Shown here: in pieces, positions 27,746 to 38,200 of the stretch
How the letters are laid out: each line of letters opens with the position of its first letter
How positions within the stretch are numbered: the first letter of the stretch is position 1
NCBI GenBank assembly: GCA_934101145.1
Contig: CAKOPZ010000002.1
Span: 1 to 64,000 of the forward strand
Origin: an uncultured Clostridia bacterium
Lineage (GTDB): Bacteria; Bacillota; Clostridia; TANB77; CAG-508
Direction: 5' to 3'
DNA length: 64,000 nt
Notes under the pieces: model-generated
What the model was told of the DNA's origin: nothing
Databases searched by the model: none
The model's input: only the letters and a program-made list of their open reading frames with translations
Made by a program: the position numbers and the translations under genes

Positions 27746-28471
27746 ATGATGGAAATAGACGAATTTTCAAAAGAGTTAATAGAAATGTCAAATAAAATTG
27801 GCATAAAATTAAATTTAGAGGAAATAGAAAAATTATATAAATTCATGGATTTATTATTAGAATGGAATGAAAAAATTAATTTGACAGCAATAACGAAGCC
27901 AGAAGATATAATTTTGAAGCATTTTATAGACAGTATTACCATAAAAAAATATATAGAAAATAAAGATAAAGTGCTGGATATGGGGACTGGAGCAGGTTTT
28001 CCTGGAATTCCACTTAAAATAATATCTTCTGATACCAATTTTACATTAGTTGATTCTTTAAATAAAAGAATAATATTTTTAAATGAAGTATGTGATAAGT
28101 TAAAACTAGAGAAAATTGATAATATACATGCAAGAGCAGAAGAACTTGCAAAAAATAAAAATTATAGGGAACAATACGATATTGTAACATCAAGAGCTGT
28201 TGCAAGGCTTGCAAGTTTAGTAGAATACATGCTTCCATTTGTAAAGGTTGGAGGTAGTTGTATATGTATGAAGGGGTCTAATGTAGAAGAAGAATTAAAT
28301 GAAGCTAAAAATGCAATAAAAATACTTGGAGGAGATATTGAAAAAGTAGATAGATTTTTACTTCCTGAATCAGATATAGAAAGAAATATAGTTATTATAA
28401 AAAAGATAAAAAATACACCAAGCAAATATCCTAGAAAGCCTGGAACAGCTACAAAACAGCCAATAATATAA
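27746..28471 (+). CDS. rsmG: 16S rRNA (guanine527-N7)-methyltransferase
   Basis: 241 residues with the GidB pattern: WNEKINLTAI near 47, SAM-binding VLDMGTGAGFPGIPL near 75, VTSRAVARL near 147. It methylates G527 of 16S rRNA. ATG at 27746 or 27749 both fit the GAGG Shine-Dalgarno. It closes the rpmH-rsmG run and is followed by a terminator. Confidence 0.95.
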   Translation: MMEIDEFSKELIEMSNKIGIKLNLEEIEKLYKFMDLLLEWNEKINLTAITKPEDIILKHFIDSITIKKYIENKDKVLDMGTGAGFPGIPLKIISSDTNFTLVDSLNKRIIFLNEVCDKLKLEKIDNIHARAEELAKNKNYREQYDIVTSRAVARLASLVEYMLPFVKVGGSCICMKGSNVEEELNEAKNAIKILGGDIEKVDRFLLPESDIERNIVIIKKIKNTPSKYPRKPGTATKQPII

Positions 28472-28488
28472 ATTATATAAATATTAAT

Positions 28489-28516
28489 AAAAAGCAGAGT
28501 TAAATCTGCTTTTTTT
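28489..28516 (+). terminator. terminator after rsmG
   Basis: AAAGCAGA pairs with TCTGCTTT and continues into a T run. Confidence 0.8.
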
Positions 28517-28551
28517 CTTTAAAAAAAGTTAAAAAATTTTAATATAATTCA

Positions 28552-28580
28552 TTGACATATTTGTGATTTTTATATATTAT
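28552..28580 (+). promoter_or_regulatory. parAB promoter
   Basis: TTGACA, 17-bp spacer, TATTAT, 36 bp before the parA start. Confidence 0.75.
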
Positions 28581-28615
28581 TAATATGTTAAAAATTAAAG
28601 AATGGGGGCTTAAAA

Positions 28616-29404
28616 GTGGGAAAAATTGTTTCAATAGCTAATCAAAAAGGCGGTGTAGGTAAGACTACCACTTCCATTAATTTAAGTACTATCTTAGCTA
28701 AAAAAGGAAAAAAGGTACTAATGATAGATGCTGATCCTCAGGGAAATGCATCAAGTGGTGTAGGTGTAGATAAAGAGGTAGAAGAATCTGTATATGATAT
28801 ATTAATTGGTGATACTAAAATAAACGATGTTGTCATAAAGACAAATATAAAAAATCTATATGTATGTCCATCTAATATAAACCTTGCAGGTGCTGAGGTT
28901 GAGCTTGTATCTGTAATGTCAAGAGAGTACAGATTAAAAGAAAAATTAGATGAAGTAAAAGATGAATATGATTATATAATAATAGATTGTCCACCATCAC
29001 TTGGACTAATTACCTTAAATGCATTTACTGCATCTGATAGTGTATTAATACCAGTACAATGCGAATACTATGCATTAGAGGGTCTTGGACAACTTATAAA
29101 TACAATTAATTTGGTAAAAAAACATTTAAATAAAAACATAGATATTGAAGGTGCATTGCTTACAATGTATGATGCAAGAACAAATTTATCAAATCAAGTT
29201 GTAAAGGAAGTAAAAAAATACTTTAATGATAAAGTATACAAAAATGTAATTCCAAGAAATGTTAAGCTAAGTGAAGCACCAAGTTATGGGATGCCTATAT
29301 CAATATATGATCCAAGATCAAAAGGTGCAAAGAGCTATGAAAAATTTGTAAAAGAATTTTTAAAAAATAATGATTTAGAAGCAAAGGGAAAACATGCTTT
29401 ATAA
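28616..29404 (+). CDS. parA: chromosome partitioning ATPase ParA (Soj)
   Basis: 262 residues. The deviant Walker A KGGVGKTT near 12, MIDADPQGNAS near 40 and IIDCPPSLG near 122 are the ParA/Soj motifs. It works with ParB to segregate the origin region and, in Bacillus, to regulate DnaA. The start is GTG at 28616, after GGGGG. The gene lies 25 bp before parB. Confidence 0.95.
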   Translation: MGKIVSIANQKGGVGKTTTSINLSTILAKKGKKVLMIDADPQGNASSGVGVDKEVEESVYDILIGDTKINDVVIKTNIKNLYVCPSNINLAGAEVELVSVMSREYRLKEKLDEVKDEYDYIIIDCPPSLGLITLNAFTASDSVLIPVQCEYYALEGLGQLINTINLVKKHLNKNIDIEGALLTMYDARTNLSNQVVKEVKKYFNDKVYKNVIPRNVKLSEAPSYGMPISIYDPRSKGAKSYEKFVKEFLKNNDLEAKGKHAL

Positions 29405-29428
29405 AATAAATTGTAAGGAGGTAGAAAA

Positions 29429-30295
29429 ATGGCAAAAAAAACAGGATTAGGAAAAGGATTGGATGCTTTATTTGCAGATAATACATTGTTACAACAAGAG
29501 GAAGAGAAAACAGATGAATTAAAAGAGGGAGAAGAAATTGTTAAAAATATAAAGATTATAGAGATAGAACCTAATAGAGATCAACCAAGAAAAGTATTTG
29601 ATAACGAATCATTAGAAGAACTTGCAGAATCTATAAAGAAATATGGTGTAATACAACCAATTATCGTTAAAAAAAGAGAAAATTACTATGAAATTGTTGC
29701 TGGAGAAAGACGATGGAGAGCTTCAAAAAAAGCAGGTCTTACAGAAATGCCATGTATAATTAGAGATGATGATGAAAGAAAGAATAGAGAAATTGCATTG
29801 ATAGAAAATATACAAAGAGAGGATTTAAACCCTATTGATAAAGCAAGAGGATTTAAGTTATTGCTTAACGAATATGAGATGACACAACAAGAACTTGCTG
29901 ATACACTTGGCATAAGTAGAAGTGGAGTTGCAAATACTATAAGAATCCTAAACTTAGATCCAAGAGTAATAAAGCTTGCAGAAGAAGGAAGAATTTCAGA
30001 AGCTCATTGTAGATCACTTGTATCAGTTCAAGACCCAGAAAAGCAATATAAATTAGCGTTAAAGATAATTGAAAAAGGTGAAAGTGTAAAAGCATTAGAA
30101 CAATCAATGAAAAATCATAGAAAAGCTCAGAAAATGGATCCTAAGTATGATGCAATTTTTAGAGATATAGAAGATTCATTCCAAGGATTTTTTGGCACTA
30201 AAGTCAAATTAGACGCAAAAAAAAGATCAGGAAGGATAATTATAAGCTATACATCAAATGACGACTTAGAGCGTATTTTAAACTTAATAAAATAA
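29429..30295 (+). CDS. parB: chromosome partitioning protein ParB (Spo0J)
   Basis: 288 residues. The N-terminus GLGKGLDALF is typical. The CTP-binding motifs GERRWRAS (about 91-98) and ENIQREDLNP (about 130-139) are intact. A helix-turn-helix (ELADTLGISRSGVANTIRIL) and a C-terminal dimerisation domain follow. ParB loads at parS sites; I could not find a convincing parS palindrome in the window. Confidence 0.95.
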   Translation: MAKKTGLGKGLDALFADNTLLQQEEEKTDELKEGEEIVKNIKIIEIEPNRDQPRKVFDNESLEELAESIKKYGVIQPIIVKKRENYYEIVAGERRWRASKKAGLTEMPCIIRDDDERKNREIALIENIQREDLNPIDKARGFKLLLNEYEMTQQELADTLGISRSGVANTIRILNLDPRVIKLAEEGRISEAHCRSLVSVQDPEKQYKLALKIIEKGESVKALEQSMKNHRKAQKMDPKYDAIFRDIEDSFQGFFGTKVKLDAKKRSGRIIISYTSNDDLERILNLIK

Positions 30296-30313
30296 TAAGC
30301 AAAAGGAGAAAAT

Positions 30314-30814
30314 ATGGAAGTAATTTTAGAATTTTTTAGATCAGATACTTTTTTATTTATTTTATTTATAAGTGTAATAATTTTACTTGCACTTTATATA
30401 GCAAATTCAATAAAATTAAATAAATTAAGAAAAAGTTATGCTAATTTTATGAAAAAATTAGGAAATGGAAATAATGTAGATGAAATGTTAAGAGCATATA
30501 TTTTTGAAGTAGAAAAAGTAGCAAAGAAAAATGAAGAAATCGTTTCATATTATGAAGGACTAAATGAGCATATTGCAAGATGCACTCAAAAGATAGGAAT
30601 GGTTAGATATAATGCTTTTAGAGATACTGGAAGCGATTTAAGCTTTGCGTTGGCACTTTTAAATGAACACAATGATGGAGTAGTATTAAATGGAATTTAT
30701 GCACGTGACATGTCAAATATATATGCAAAACCTATTGAAAATGGAGAATCGAAATATGTTCTTTCAAACGAAGAAAAAGAAGCATTAAATAAAGCTATAA
30801 ATAGTATTAAATAA
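30314..30814 (+). CDS. DUF4446 family membrane-anchored protein
   Basis: 166 residues. One N-terminal transmembrane helix (about 10-30) is followed by a coiled coil and the conserved end CTQKIGMVRYNAFRDTGSDLSFALALLN. This family commonly lies next to parB in Firmicutes; its function is unknown. It is 18 bp after parB, so probably in the same operon. Confidence 0.85.
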   Translation: MEVILEFFRSDTFLFILFISVIILLALYIANSIKLNKLRKSYANFMKKLGNGNNVDEMLRAYIFEVEKVAKKNEEIVSYYEGLNEHIARCTQKIGMVRYNAFRDTGSDLSFALALLNEHNDGVVLNGIYARDMSNIYAKPIENGESKYVLSNEEKEALNKAINSIK

Positions 30815-30820
30815 ATTTTA

Positions 30821-30863
30821 AAAAATAATAATTAATAAAACAATATTAATTATTATTTTTTTT
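30821..30863 (+). terminator. terminator after the parAB operon
   Basis: A long A/T stem (AATAATAATTAATA with its complement, short loop) runs into eight T. Confidence 0.65.
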
Positions 30864-31171
30864 GGCTAAAATAAATAAAATAATAATTAAAAAAAATAAA
30901 TAAAAAAAATAAATAAAAAAAATAAATAAAATAAATAAAATAAATAAAATAATTAATTAAATAAATAATTAATTAAATAAATAATTAATTAAATAAATAA
31001 TTCAATTAAATAAATAAAATTAAATAAAATTAAATAAAATAATTCAATTAAATAAATTAATTTTATTAATTAAAAATAATTTTAATAAAAAAATATTAAT
31101 AATTTTATTTAATTTATTAAAATAGTAAATAAATAATTTGTAGTAAGATTAATTATTATCGTTACAACAAT

Positions 31172-31451
31172 ACAGTTGTCAAAAAGTAAATATTAATATA
31201 GGTAGGGGGAATTCAACAGATAAGAGTAAATGTATAGATTGAATAAAATATAAGATAAAATATTAAAGAATAAGGTATAAATTAAGAAAAAATATAAGCT
31301 GAAAAATATCGGAATAAAGAAAAAATTAAAAATATGGAAAAATAACAAGTTGTGTATATATGATTGACATAATTTTTGTAAATATAATAAGTTAAATGAG
31401 ATTATAGAAAAAATATGGAAAAATTATAGATATGTTATCCAAAATGACAAA
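31172..31451 (+). repeat. diverged direct repeat, copy A
   Basis: Begins ACAGTTGTCAAAAAGTAAAT and ends CCAAAATGACAAA, with TCGGAATAAAGAAAAA at 31309. All three words recur in the same order and at nearly the same spacing about 735 bp further on. Confidence 0.65.
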
Positions 31452-31903
31452 AAACATAAAACGAATAAAAAAGATAAAAAATAAAGAATCATGTATAAAA
31501 AATTCTTGAATATAAAATAATAAAAGTAATATTAGAAAATAATTAATGAAAAATAAAAAATAAAATAAATAAATTAATTAAATAAAAAAGAATAAATTAA
31601 ATAAAATATTAAATTAATAATATTATTAAATTAATTATTTTATTTAATAAAAATAATTAATTTAAAATAAAATATATTATAAAAAAATATTAAAATAAAA
31701 TTATAGAAATATTTAATAAATTAAAAATATAAAAAAAGTATTTTTAATTTAAATTAATAAAAAAGAATAAAAATCAAATTAATATATAAATAAAAATAAT
31801 ATAATTGTAAAAAATGATAAAAAATCAATTTTTTAGTTAAATTAAAATTTGCATACATGTGTAATATGGTAAATAAAAAATTGAAGGATATGCAAAACAA
31901 AAT

Positions 31904-32191
31904 ACAGTTGTCAAAAAGTAAATATTAAAATAAATAGAAAAATATACAATGCAGAGCATGATTAATATAATTGATAAGAAATAAAAATGATACTAAAAAA
32001 TAAGGGGGAAAATTAAGAAAATCGAAAAAAATATAAGGGGAAAAGCTTCGGAATAAAGAAAAATTGAAAAATAGTATTTAAATAAGTTATATAGAAACCA
32101 TAATTAACATAATCTGAAACATGAAAACTAATTGGTTATAATAGCAGGAGATAAGAGTAAAAATTTTAGAAACATTATCCAAAATGACAAA
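31904..32191 (+). repeat. diverged direct repeat, copy B
   Basis: Same marker words as copy A (31904, 32048, 32179). The intervening sequence has drifted strongly, so either the markers are under constraint or the duplication is old. Confidence 0.65.
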
Positions 32192-32535
32192 AAGAAACGG
32201 CAACTAAGTAGAATAAATATTTCACCTAATTATACAATAAATTGTCAAATATGAAATTTGAAAATCACTAAAATAATAAAATAATAAAATAAATAATTAA
32301 ATGATAATAAAATAAAAATATTAATTAATTATTTTATTTTAAAATAATTAATTAAATAAATTGATAAAAAATATTCATTTATTTAATTAAAAGAAAATTT
32401 ATTATTTTTAATTAATAATATTTAAATAAATTAATAAAATAGATAAATAATAAATAATAAATAATTAATTAAAAATTTGAATTTAACTTTTCATTTTACG
32501 ATAAATTAAAAAGCTTATTTTTTGCGGAATTAGTA

Positions 32536-32565
32536 TTGACAAGTGTGGTAGAAATATGTTAATAT
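32536..32565 (+). promoter_or_regulatory. promoter of the tRNA-Ser pair
   Basis: TTGACA, 18-bp spacer, TAATAT, about 33 bp before the first tRNA-Ser. Confidence 0.65.
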
Positions 32566-32597
32566 ATTACTGTTATCGGAAATGATTACCGATATTC

Positions 32598-32689
<92 letters not shown>

Positions 32690-32714
32690 TTTTTTTATTA
32701 TATGAAAACTTAAT

Positions 32715-32805
32715 GGAGGCTTACCCAAGTGGCTGAAGGGGACAGTTTGCTAAACTGTTAGGGTTCGCAAGGGCCGCGAGGGTTCAAATCCCTCAGCTTC
32801 CGCCA
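32715..32805 (+). tRNA. tRNA-Ser (anticodon GCT)
   Basis: Acceptor GGAGGCT/AGCTTCC, anticodon arm ACAGTTTGCTAAACTGT with loop TTGCTAA, long variable arm, encoded CCA. Confidence 0.95.
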
Positions 32806-32842
32806 AAAAAATGTTAAAGTATTTATTACTTTAACATTTTTT
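32806..32842 (+). terminator. terminator after the tRNA-Ser pair
   Basis: AAATGTTAAAGTA pairs with TACTTTAACATTT, followed by T. It also overlaps the 3' end of the convergent small gene, so it may work in both directions. Confidence 0.75.
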
Positions 32843-33022
32843 TATTTCTTTTATTTCTGATATATCCATATTTTCAATAGCGAATTTTATCATTGCATTG
32901 ACAATATAATTATAAGATTTTTTATTTTTTTTTGATAATTTATCTATTATTTCAAAATCATTTTCATCTACTCTAATTGAAAAAGGAACTTTATTAACAC
33001 CACTTGGAATTTTAAAAGCCAT
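32831..33022 (-). CDS. ribbon-helix-helix (Arc-like) DNA-binding protein
   Basis: 63 residues. The segment VPFSIRVDENDFEIIDKLS has the beta-strand plus helix pattern of Arc/ribbon-helix-helix proteins, followed by a second helix SYNYIVNAMIKFAIENM. Such small proteins act as dimeric repressors, often of mobile or toxin-antitoxin loci. The ATG has a GGTGG Shine-Dalgarno. Its neighbour on the other strand starts 165 bp away, so it may control the accessory genes at 33.2-35.2 kb. The target is unknown. Confidence 0.7.
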   Translation of the reverse strand: MAFKIPSGVNKVPFSIRVDENDFEIIDKLSKKNKKSYNYIVNAMIKFAIENMDISEIKEIKKC

Positions 33023-33187
33023 ATTCCACCACCTTTTAAACCAAATTTAATTTAAAATTAATTTTATAATTTGACTAAGCATATGTATAGTTTATCAAAT
33101 AAACCAAAAAATAAACCAAATCTATTGATTTATTTTTTTATAGAATATATAATAATATCGAAATAAATGGAAAGGAGGGGGTTTTTA

Positions 33188-33511
33188 ATGAGCGAGAATG
33201 AGTTAAATAATATTAAAGAAAAATCTGAAACTAATAATTCTTGGGGAAAAAATGTTATTGTAGTGTTATTAGTAATAATATCAATAATATTATTGGTTTT
33301 AAGTGTAAATTTTATAAAGGAAGGATTTTATAAAAAAGATACTTATTATTTAAATGGGAGCTATTCTAAAAATGCTTATGTTGGAGGTGATGCATATAAT
33401 TATATTATCAATGCAGAATATTTCGCAGGTTATGTTACACTTGGTGGATGTTTTATGATTTCTTCAACTATTTGTGTAACTTCTGCAATTAAATTAAAAC
33501 TACGTAAATAA
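33188..33511 (+). CDS. small two-helix membrane protein of unknown function
   Basis: 107 residues from the ATG at 33188, which follows a strong AGGAGGGGG; the earlier ATG at 33167 lies before that Shine-Dalgarno. A charged N-terminus (1-21) precedes a transmembrane helix (about 25-45). An extracytoplasmic loop has repeated Tyr/Gly/Asn (GGDAYNYIINAEYFAGY), and a second helix (about 80-100) ends in KLKLRK. I have seen similar small proteins in gut Firmicutes but know no function. First of three collinear accessory genes. Confidence 0.7.
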   Translation: MSENELNNIKEKSETNNSWGKNVIVVLLVIISIILLVLSVNFIKEGFYKKDTYYLNGSYSKNAYVGGDAYNYIINAEYFAGYVTLGGCFMISSTICVTSAIKLKLRK

Positions 33512-33539
33512 AATTATTTGAAATTATAGGGGAGATTAT

Positions 33540-34559
33540 ATGAGTAAATGTAATAAAATTAAATTAAATAAAAAAACTATAATAATTTTAATACTTATTT
33601 TTGCAATAATTATCTTAGGAATTTTTATTTATGCATCACAATTTAATATTTTTAAAATTTTATATAATAATAATAATTCACTAGCAAAACAAATATATAT
33701 TTTTAATAAGTCTAATTATAAGTTTAATAATAACGTGTCAGATTTTTTTTCGAAAAAATTTGAAGAATTAATTGAAAAATATAAATCAGATGAAATTTCA
33801 ACTCAAGAATTAGAAAATGAAATTAATAATTATAAAGAATATGTAGATTATACAGAAAAAGTTGAGAACGAAAAAAAATATAAAGACGAATTGGGTAAGG
33901 CAAATGAATTTTTTAACAATAAAGAATATGAGAAGGCACTAAAGATATATGTTAAATTAAATAATTTGGAGTATAAAGATTTAACAGAGGAAATTGATAA
34001 ATCAAAACAAGGAGTAAAAAAAGAGACATTAAAAATAGTAGATGAATTAAAAGAGAATAAGAATTATTCTAAAGCCATTGAAAAAATTAATAATATTAAA
34101 ATGTATTACTCAGATGATAAAGAATTAAATAATTTATTGTCGGAATTAAAAAAATTAGAGGAAAAGCAGAAAGAAGAAGAAAAAATAAAAGATTTAAAAT
34201 CTACTATTAAAGTTACAAAAGTGTGGACCTCAAGTCCTAATTCTGCAGGTGGAGTAGATTTATTTATTAATTGGAAAAATTTATCTAATAAAGTTGTTAA
34301 ATATGCATATTTTACAGTTATACCATATAATTCAGTTAAAGATAATGTTACATGTACAATAAGGAAATATTCAAGATTCACCGCACAAGATGAAGGACCA
34401 TATAAAAAAGGACAAGGACTAAGTGGTACATATTGGAGATGGGAAAATGCTTGGTATAATTATACTATAAAAGGTGTGAATTTATGTGAAGTTGAGATAG
34501 AATATATGGATGGTTCAAGCATAACTATTCACGATGACTATATTAAATATATTATGTAG
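33540..34559 (+). CDS. membrane-anchored protein with coiled coil and DUF5780-like C-terminal domain
   Basis: 339 residues. Residues 1-12 are basic, 13-33 form one transmembrane helix, and 55-220 are charged and helical (coiled coil, with TPR-like repeats around FFNNKEYEKALKIYVKL and LKENKNYSKAIEKI). The last 115 residues form a beta-rich domain with TSSPNSAGGVDLFINWKN and YWRWENAWYNYTIK. That end resembles the DUF5780-type domains of Firmicutes surface proteins. It is probably exported and anchored. GGGGAG precedes the ATG. Function unknown. Confidence 0.7.
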   Translation: MSKCNKIKLNKKTIIILILIFAIIILGIFIYASQFNIFKILYNNNNSLAKQIYIFNKSNYKFNNNVSDFFSKKFEELIEKYKSDEISTQELENEINNYKEYVDYTEKVENEKKYKDELGKANEFFNNKEYEKALKIYVKLNNLEYKDLTEEIDKSKQGVKKETLKIVDELKENKNYSKAIEKINNIKMYYSDDKELNNLLSELKKLEEKQKEEEKIKDLKSTIKVTKVWTSSPNSAGGVDLFINWKNLSNKVVKYAYFTVIPYNSVKDNVTCTIRKYSRFTAQDEGPYKKGQGLSGTYWRWENAWYNYTIKGVNLCEVEIEYMDGSSITIHDDYIKYIM

Positions 34560-34577
34560 TAATAAAAGGTGGTAAAT

Positions 34578-35207
34578 ATGAGTAAAAAAATAAGAATATC
34601 ATTAATAATAGCTATAATATTTTTTATTTTAGTAACTTTTACAATCGTGATTTTTAAACCGAAATATGAGTTAAATAAGGCTATTGAATATTTAAAAAAA
34701 GGTAATTATATAGAATCTTATAATTATATTGAAAGCAAAGATAATGATGAAAATAAAGTAATTATAAAAGAACTTATATCGCAGATATTTTATAATAGAG
34801 CAGGAAAAGGATTAAAAAAAATTGATGATATTAGCAATAAATGCACGGATATTGTTAGAAAAGTTGATATAAATAATATTGACTATACATTAGATGATAA
34901 TATTAATGTGGATGTTAAAGCACTTGGAAAATATATGAGTTTAAAAGAAGAAATATCAAAGGATATGATAGATTCAGAAATTGCAGAAAGTTATGATATA
35001 TATTTTAATATAATAGAATATATAAGTGAAAATTTTTATGATGTATTAAATCATATTAAAGATAAAGAATTTATAGATAAAATAGACGAGCTTTCATCAG
35101 ATATGTTGAAGATTTCAAATGATTGTAATTACTATACGGATAATCATAATTTTAACCCAAAAACAAAAAAGATTTTTTTAAAAATTGAAAATTATATAAT
35201 TAAATAA
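34578..35207 (+). CDS. membrane-anchored helical protein of unknown function
   Basis: 209 residues from the ATG at 34578; the GTG at 34569 lies inside the AAAGGTGG Shine-Dalgarno. One N-terminal transmembrane helix (about 6-27) is followed by a helical extracytoplasmic part with a TPR-like start (ELNKAIEYLKKGNYIESYNYI). The gene is 18 bp after the preceding accessory gene and shares its membrane-anchor plus TPR layout. No known family. It ends at a strong hairpin. Confidence 0.7.
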   Translation: MSKKIRISLIIAIIFFILVTFTIVIFKPKYELNKAIEYLKKGNYIESYNYIESKDNDENKVIIKELISQIFYNRAGKGLKKIDDISNKCTDIVRKVDINNIDYTLDDNINVDVKALGKYMSLKEEISKDMIDSEIAESYDIYFNIIEYISENFYDVLNHIKDKEFIDKIDELSSDMLKISNDCNYYTDNHNFNPKTKKIFLKIENYIIK

Positions 35208-35218
35208 AGTAGAAAAAG

Positions 35219-35262
35219 TAAACACTCCATATTAAACTTTTGTCTAATATGGAGTGTTTATA
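35219..35262. terminator. bidirectional terminator-like hairpin
   Basis: A 15-bp stem (AACACTCCATATTA region and its complement, 10-nt loop) lies between two convergent genes. Confidence 0.7.
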
Positions 35263-35290
35263 CTATTACAGTATCTTTATAAAATTATAT

Positions 35291-38200
35291 TTATTTTTTA
35301 CTAGAAACTTCTTTTTTATTTGTTTCTTTTTCTGTAGTTTTATTTTCTTCTTTTATTGCATTTTTTTCAGCTTGTTGTTTCTTTAAATTGTCTTTTGCAA
35401 CTGTCATTAATAATTTAATTCTATTTGTTTGATTTGCTTCACTTGCACCTGGATCATAGTCTATAGGTGAAATATTTGCATCTGGAAATTCGTTTCTTAT
35501 TGTTTTTATAACACCTTTTCCAACAACATGGTTTGGAAGACATGCAAATGGTTGAACACAAACGATATTTGGAATTCCACTTTCAATATATTCAATCATT
35601 TCAGCAGTTAAGAACCAACCTTCACCTGTTTGATTTCCAATTGAAAGAATATTTTTTACCTTATCTTCTAATTCCCAAATGTTACATGGTTGTAAATATC
35701 CTTTTTTAGAATTTGCAAGTGCTATACGTTCATCTTTTTCTAATAAATCAATTAATTTTATTGCTGTTTTAAATATTTTTGATTTAATTTTATCTGTTTT
35801 TATTAATTGATTGAATGTTATTTTATGTGTTGCTATAAATTTAATAAATCCCATGAAATCTGGAAGTACAACTTCTGCGCCTTCTTCTTCTAGTTTATCT
35901 GCAACAAAGTTATTTCCATATGGATGATATTTAATTAAGACTTCTCCAACAATTCCTACTTTTGGTTTTTCAACAGATGTATCTAATTCTATTTTTTCGA
36001 AGTCGTTAACTATATCATAAATGCTTTGTTTAAATTCTTTCATACTAGATTTTTCTAGCAATTTTTTGCATTTTTCCATCCATTCATCAAATAATTTTTG
36101 TGTTTCACCTTTATTTACTTCATATGCTCTATTTTTTGTAAGCATTTTTTGCAATAAATCTGCATATACAACCATTTTTAATAGTTTTTCTATAAGTGGT
36201 AATGTTATTTTAAATCCAGGCATTTTTTCCATACCAACAACGTTAAATGATATTACTGGTACATTTTCAAATCCTGCGTCTTTTAAGGCTTTACGTATAA
36301 ATCCTATATAGTTTGTAGCTCTACAGCCTCCACCTGTTTGTGACATAATTAATGCTGTTTTATTTATATCATATTTACCAGATTCTAATGCTTCAATCAT
36401 TTGACCTGTTGTTAAAATTGATGGATAACATGCATCATTATTTACGTATTTTAAGCCTGTTTCAACAGTGTGTTCTGTGCAATTTCTTAATAATTCTACA
36501 TTATATCCACAAGAACGTACCGCAGTTTCAAGTAGCTCAAAATGAATTGGTGCCATTTGTGGAATTAGTATTGTGTAACCTTCATCTTTCATTTCCTTTG
36601 TAAAGATTTTTTTATGTATTTCATAATCTCCGGTACCTTTTTCTAATTCTTTATTTGCAAGACGTTTTTTCATACTTGCAAGTAATGAACGTATACGAAT
36701 TCTAACGGCTCCAAGGTTATTTATTTCATCTATTTTTATTAGTGTGTACATTTTTCCATAGCTTGTTAAAATTTCTTCTACTTGATCTGTTGTAACAGCA
36801 TCAACACCGCATCCAAATGAATTTAGTTGAACAAGTTCAAGGTTATCATGTTTTCCAACAAAATCTGCTGCCGCATATAATCTTGCGTGGAATACCCATT
36901 GATTTACAACTCTTAATGGCTTAGGGTCTGCTTGATTGCTAATGCTATCTTCTGTTAAAACACATAAGCCAAGACTTGTGATTAATGTATCTATTCCATG
37001 ATTTACTTCTGGGTCAACGTGATATGGTCTTCCAGCAAGTACGATACCTTTTAAGTTGTTTTTTTCTATGTATTCAACGGTTTCTTGACCTTTTTTTCTA
37101 ATATCTTCTTTGAAGTTTTGATATTCTTCTTCTGCTTTTTTTGCTGCTTCCAATAATTCTTTTTTAGTAAAATTATATTCTGCAAATTCTGGTAATTCCA
37201 TTATTGTTTTTGCTAAGTTTTTAGCTTCAAATGGTAAAAATGGATTTAGGAATTTTATATCTTTTTCTTTTAATTCTTCAATATTATTTTTTAATACTTC
37301 TGAATAAGAAATTACAATAGGACAATTGTAATGGTTATCAGCCTTGTCATATTCTTTTCTTGAATATGGCATACATGGATAGAATATTGTTTTTATTCCC
37401 TGTTTTATTAATCCAATTATATGACCATGTGATAGTTTTGCTGGGAAGCAAACGGATTCAGATGGCATTGATTCCATTCCTTTTTCGTATGTTTTTCTGT
37501 TACTTTTTTCAGAAATTATAACTCTAAAACCAAGGTTTGTAAGGAATGTAAACCAGAAAGGATAGTCTTCATACATATTTAAAACTCTAGGAATACCAAT
37601 AGTTCCACGTGGTGCATCCTTTTCGTCTAATGGTTTATAATTAAATAGTCTTTCATATTTATATTTAACAAGGTTTGGAAGCTCTGTTTTTCCTTGTACA
37701 ATTCCTGCACCTTTTTCGCAACGATTACCTGAAATATATCTTGCTCCATTGCTAAATTTATTTATTGTAAGTAAGCAATGATTTTCACATCCATTACAAC
37801 GAACATGTGATATATCTATTTTTAATTTATCTAAGTCTTCATTTTTTGTAATTGTTGAAACATATTCCATGTCTAGGTTTGCTTCATATTGTTCTTTTGC
37901 AAGAAGTGCAACACCATATGCTCCCATAAGTCCTGCGATATCAGGCCTTACAACATTTCTTCCAACAATTAATTCAAATGCACGAAGAACGGCATCATTG
38001 TAGAATGTTCCACCTTGAACTACTATATGTGCACCAAGTTTTTTCATATCTCTTATTTTCATAACTTTTTGAATAGCATTTTTTATAACAGAATATGATA
38101 AACCAGCTGATATATCTCCTACAGAATATCCTTCTTTTTGAGCTTGTTTAATTTTAGAATTCATGAAAACTGTACATCTTGAACCTAAATCAACAGGTCT

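Larger units (their letters stand above)
30864..32535. other. 1.7-kb gene-free low-complexity AT region
   Basis: Almost purely A/T simple sequence built from AAAT, AATT and TAAT words at 30870-31130, 31545-31800 and 32265-32480. It alternates with two less repetitive blocks (31.15-31.5 and 31.85-32.25 kb) that resemble each other. No ORF with a ribosome-binding site and no tRNA-like fold was seen. Confidence 0.7.

Noticed and set aside
30864..32535. CRISPR-like or tandem-repeat array
   Set aside because: The repeats are simple A/T words without constant repeat length or unique spacers.
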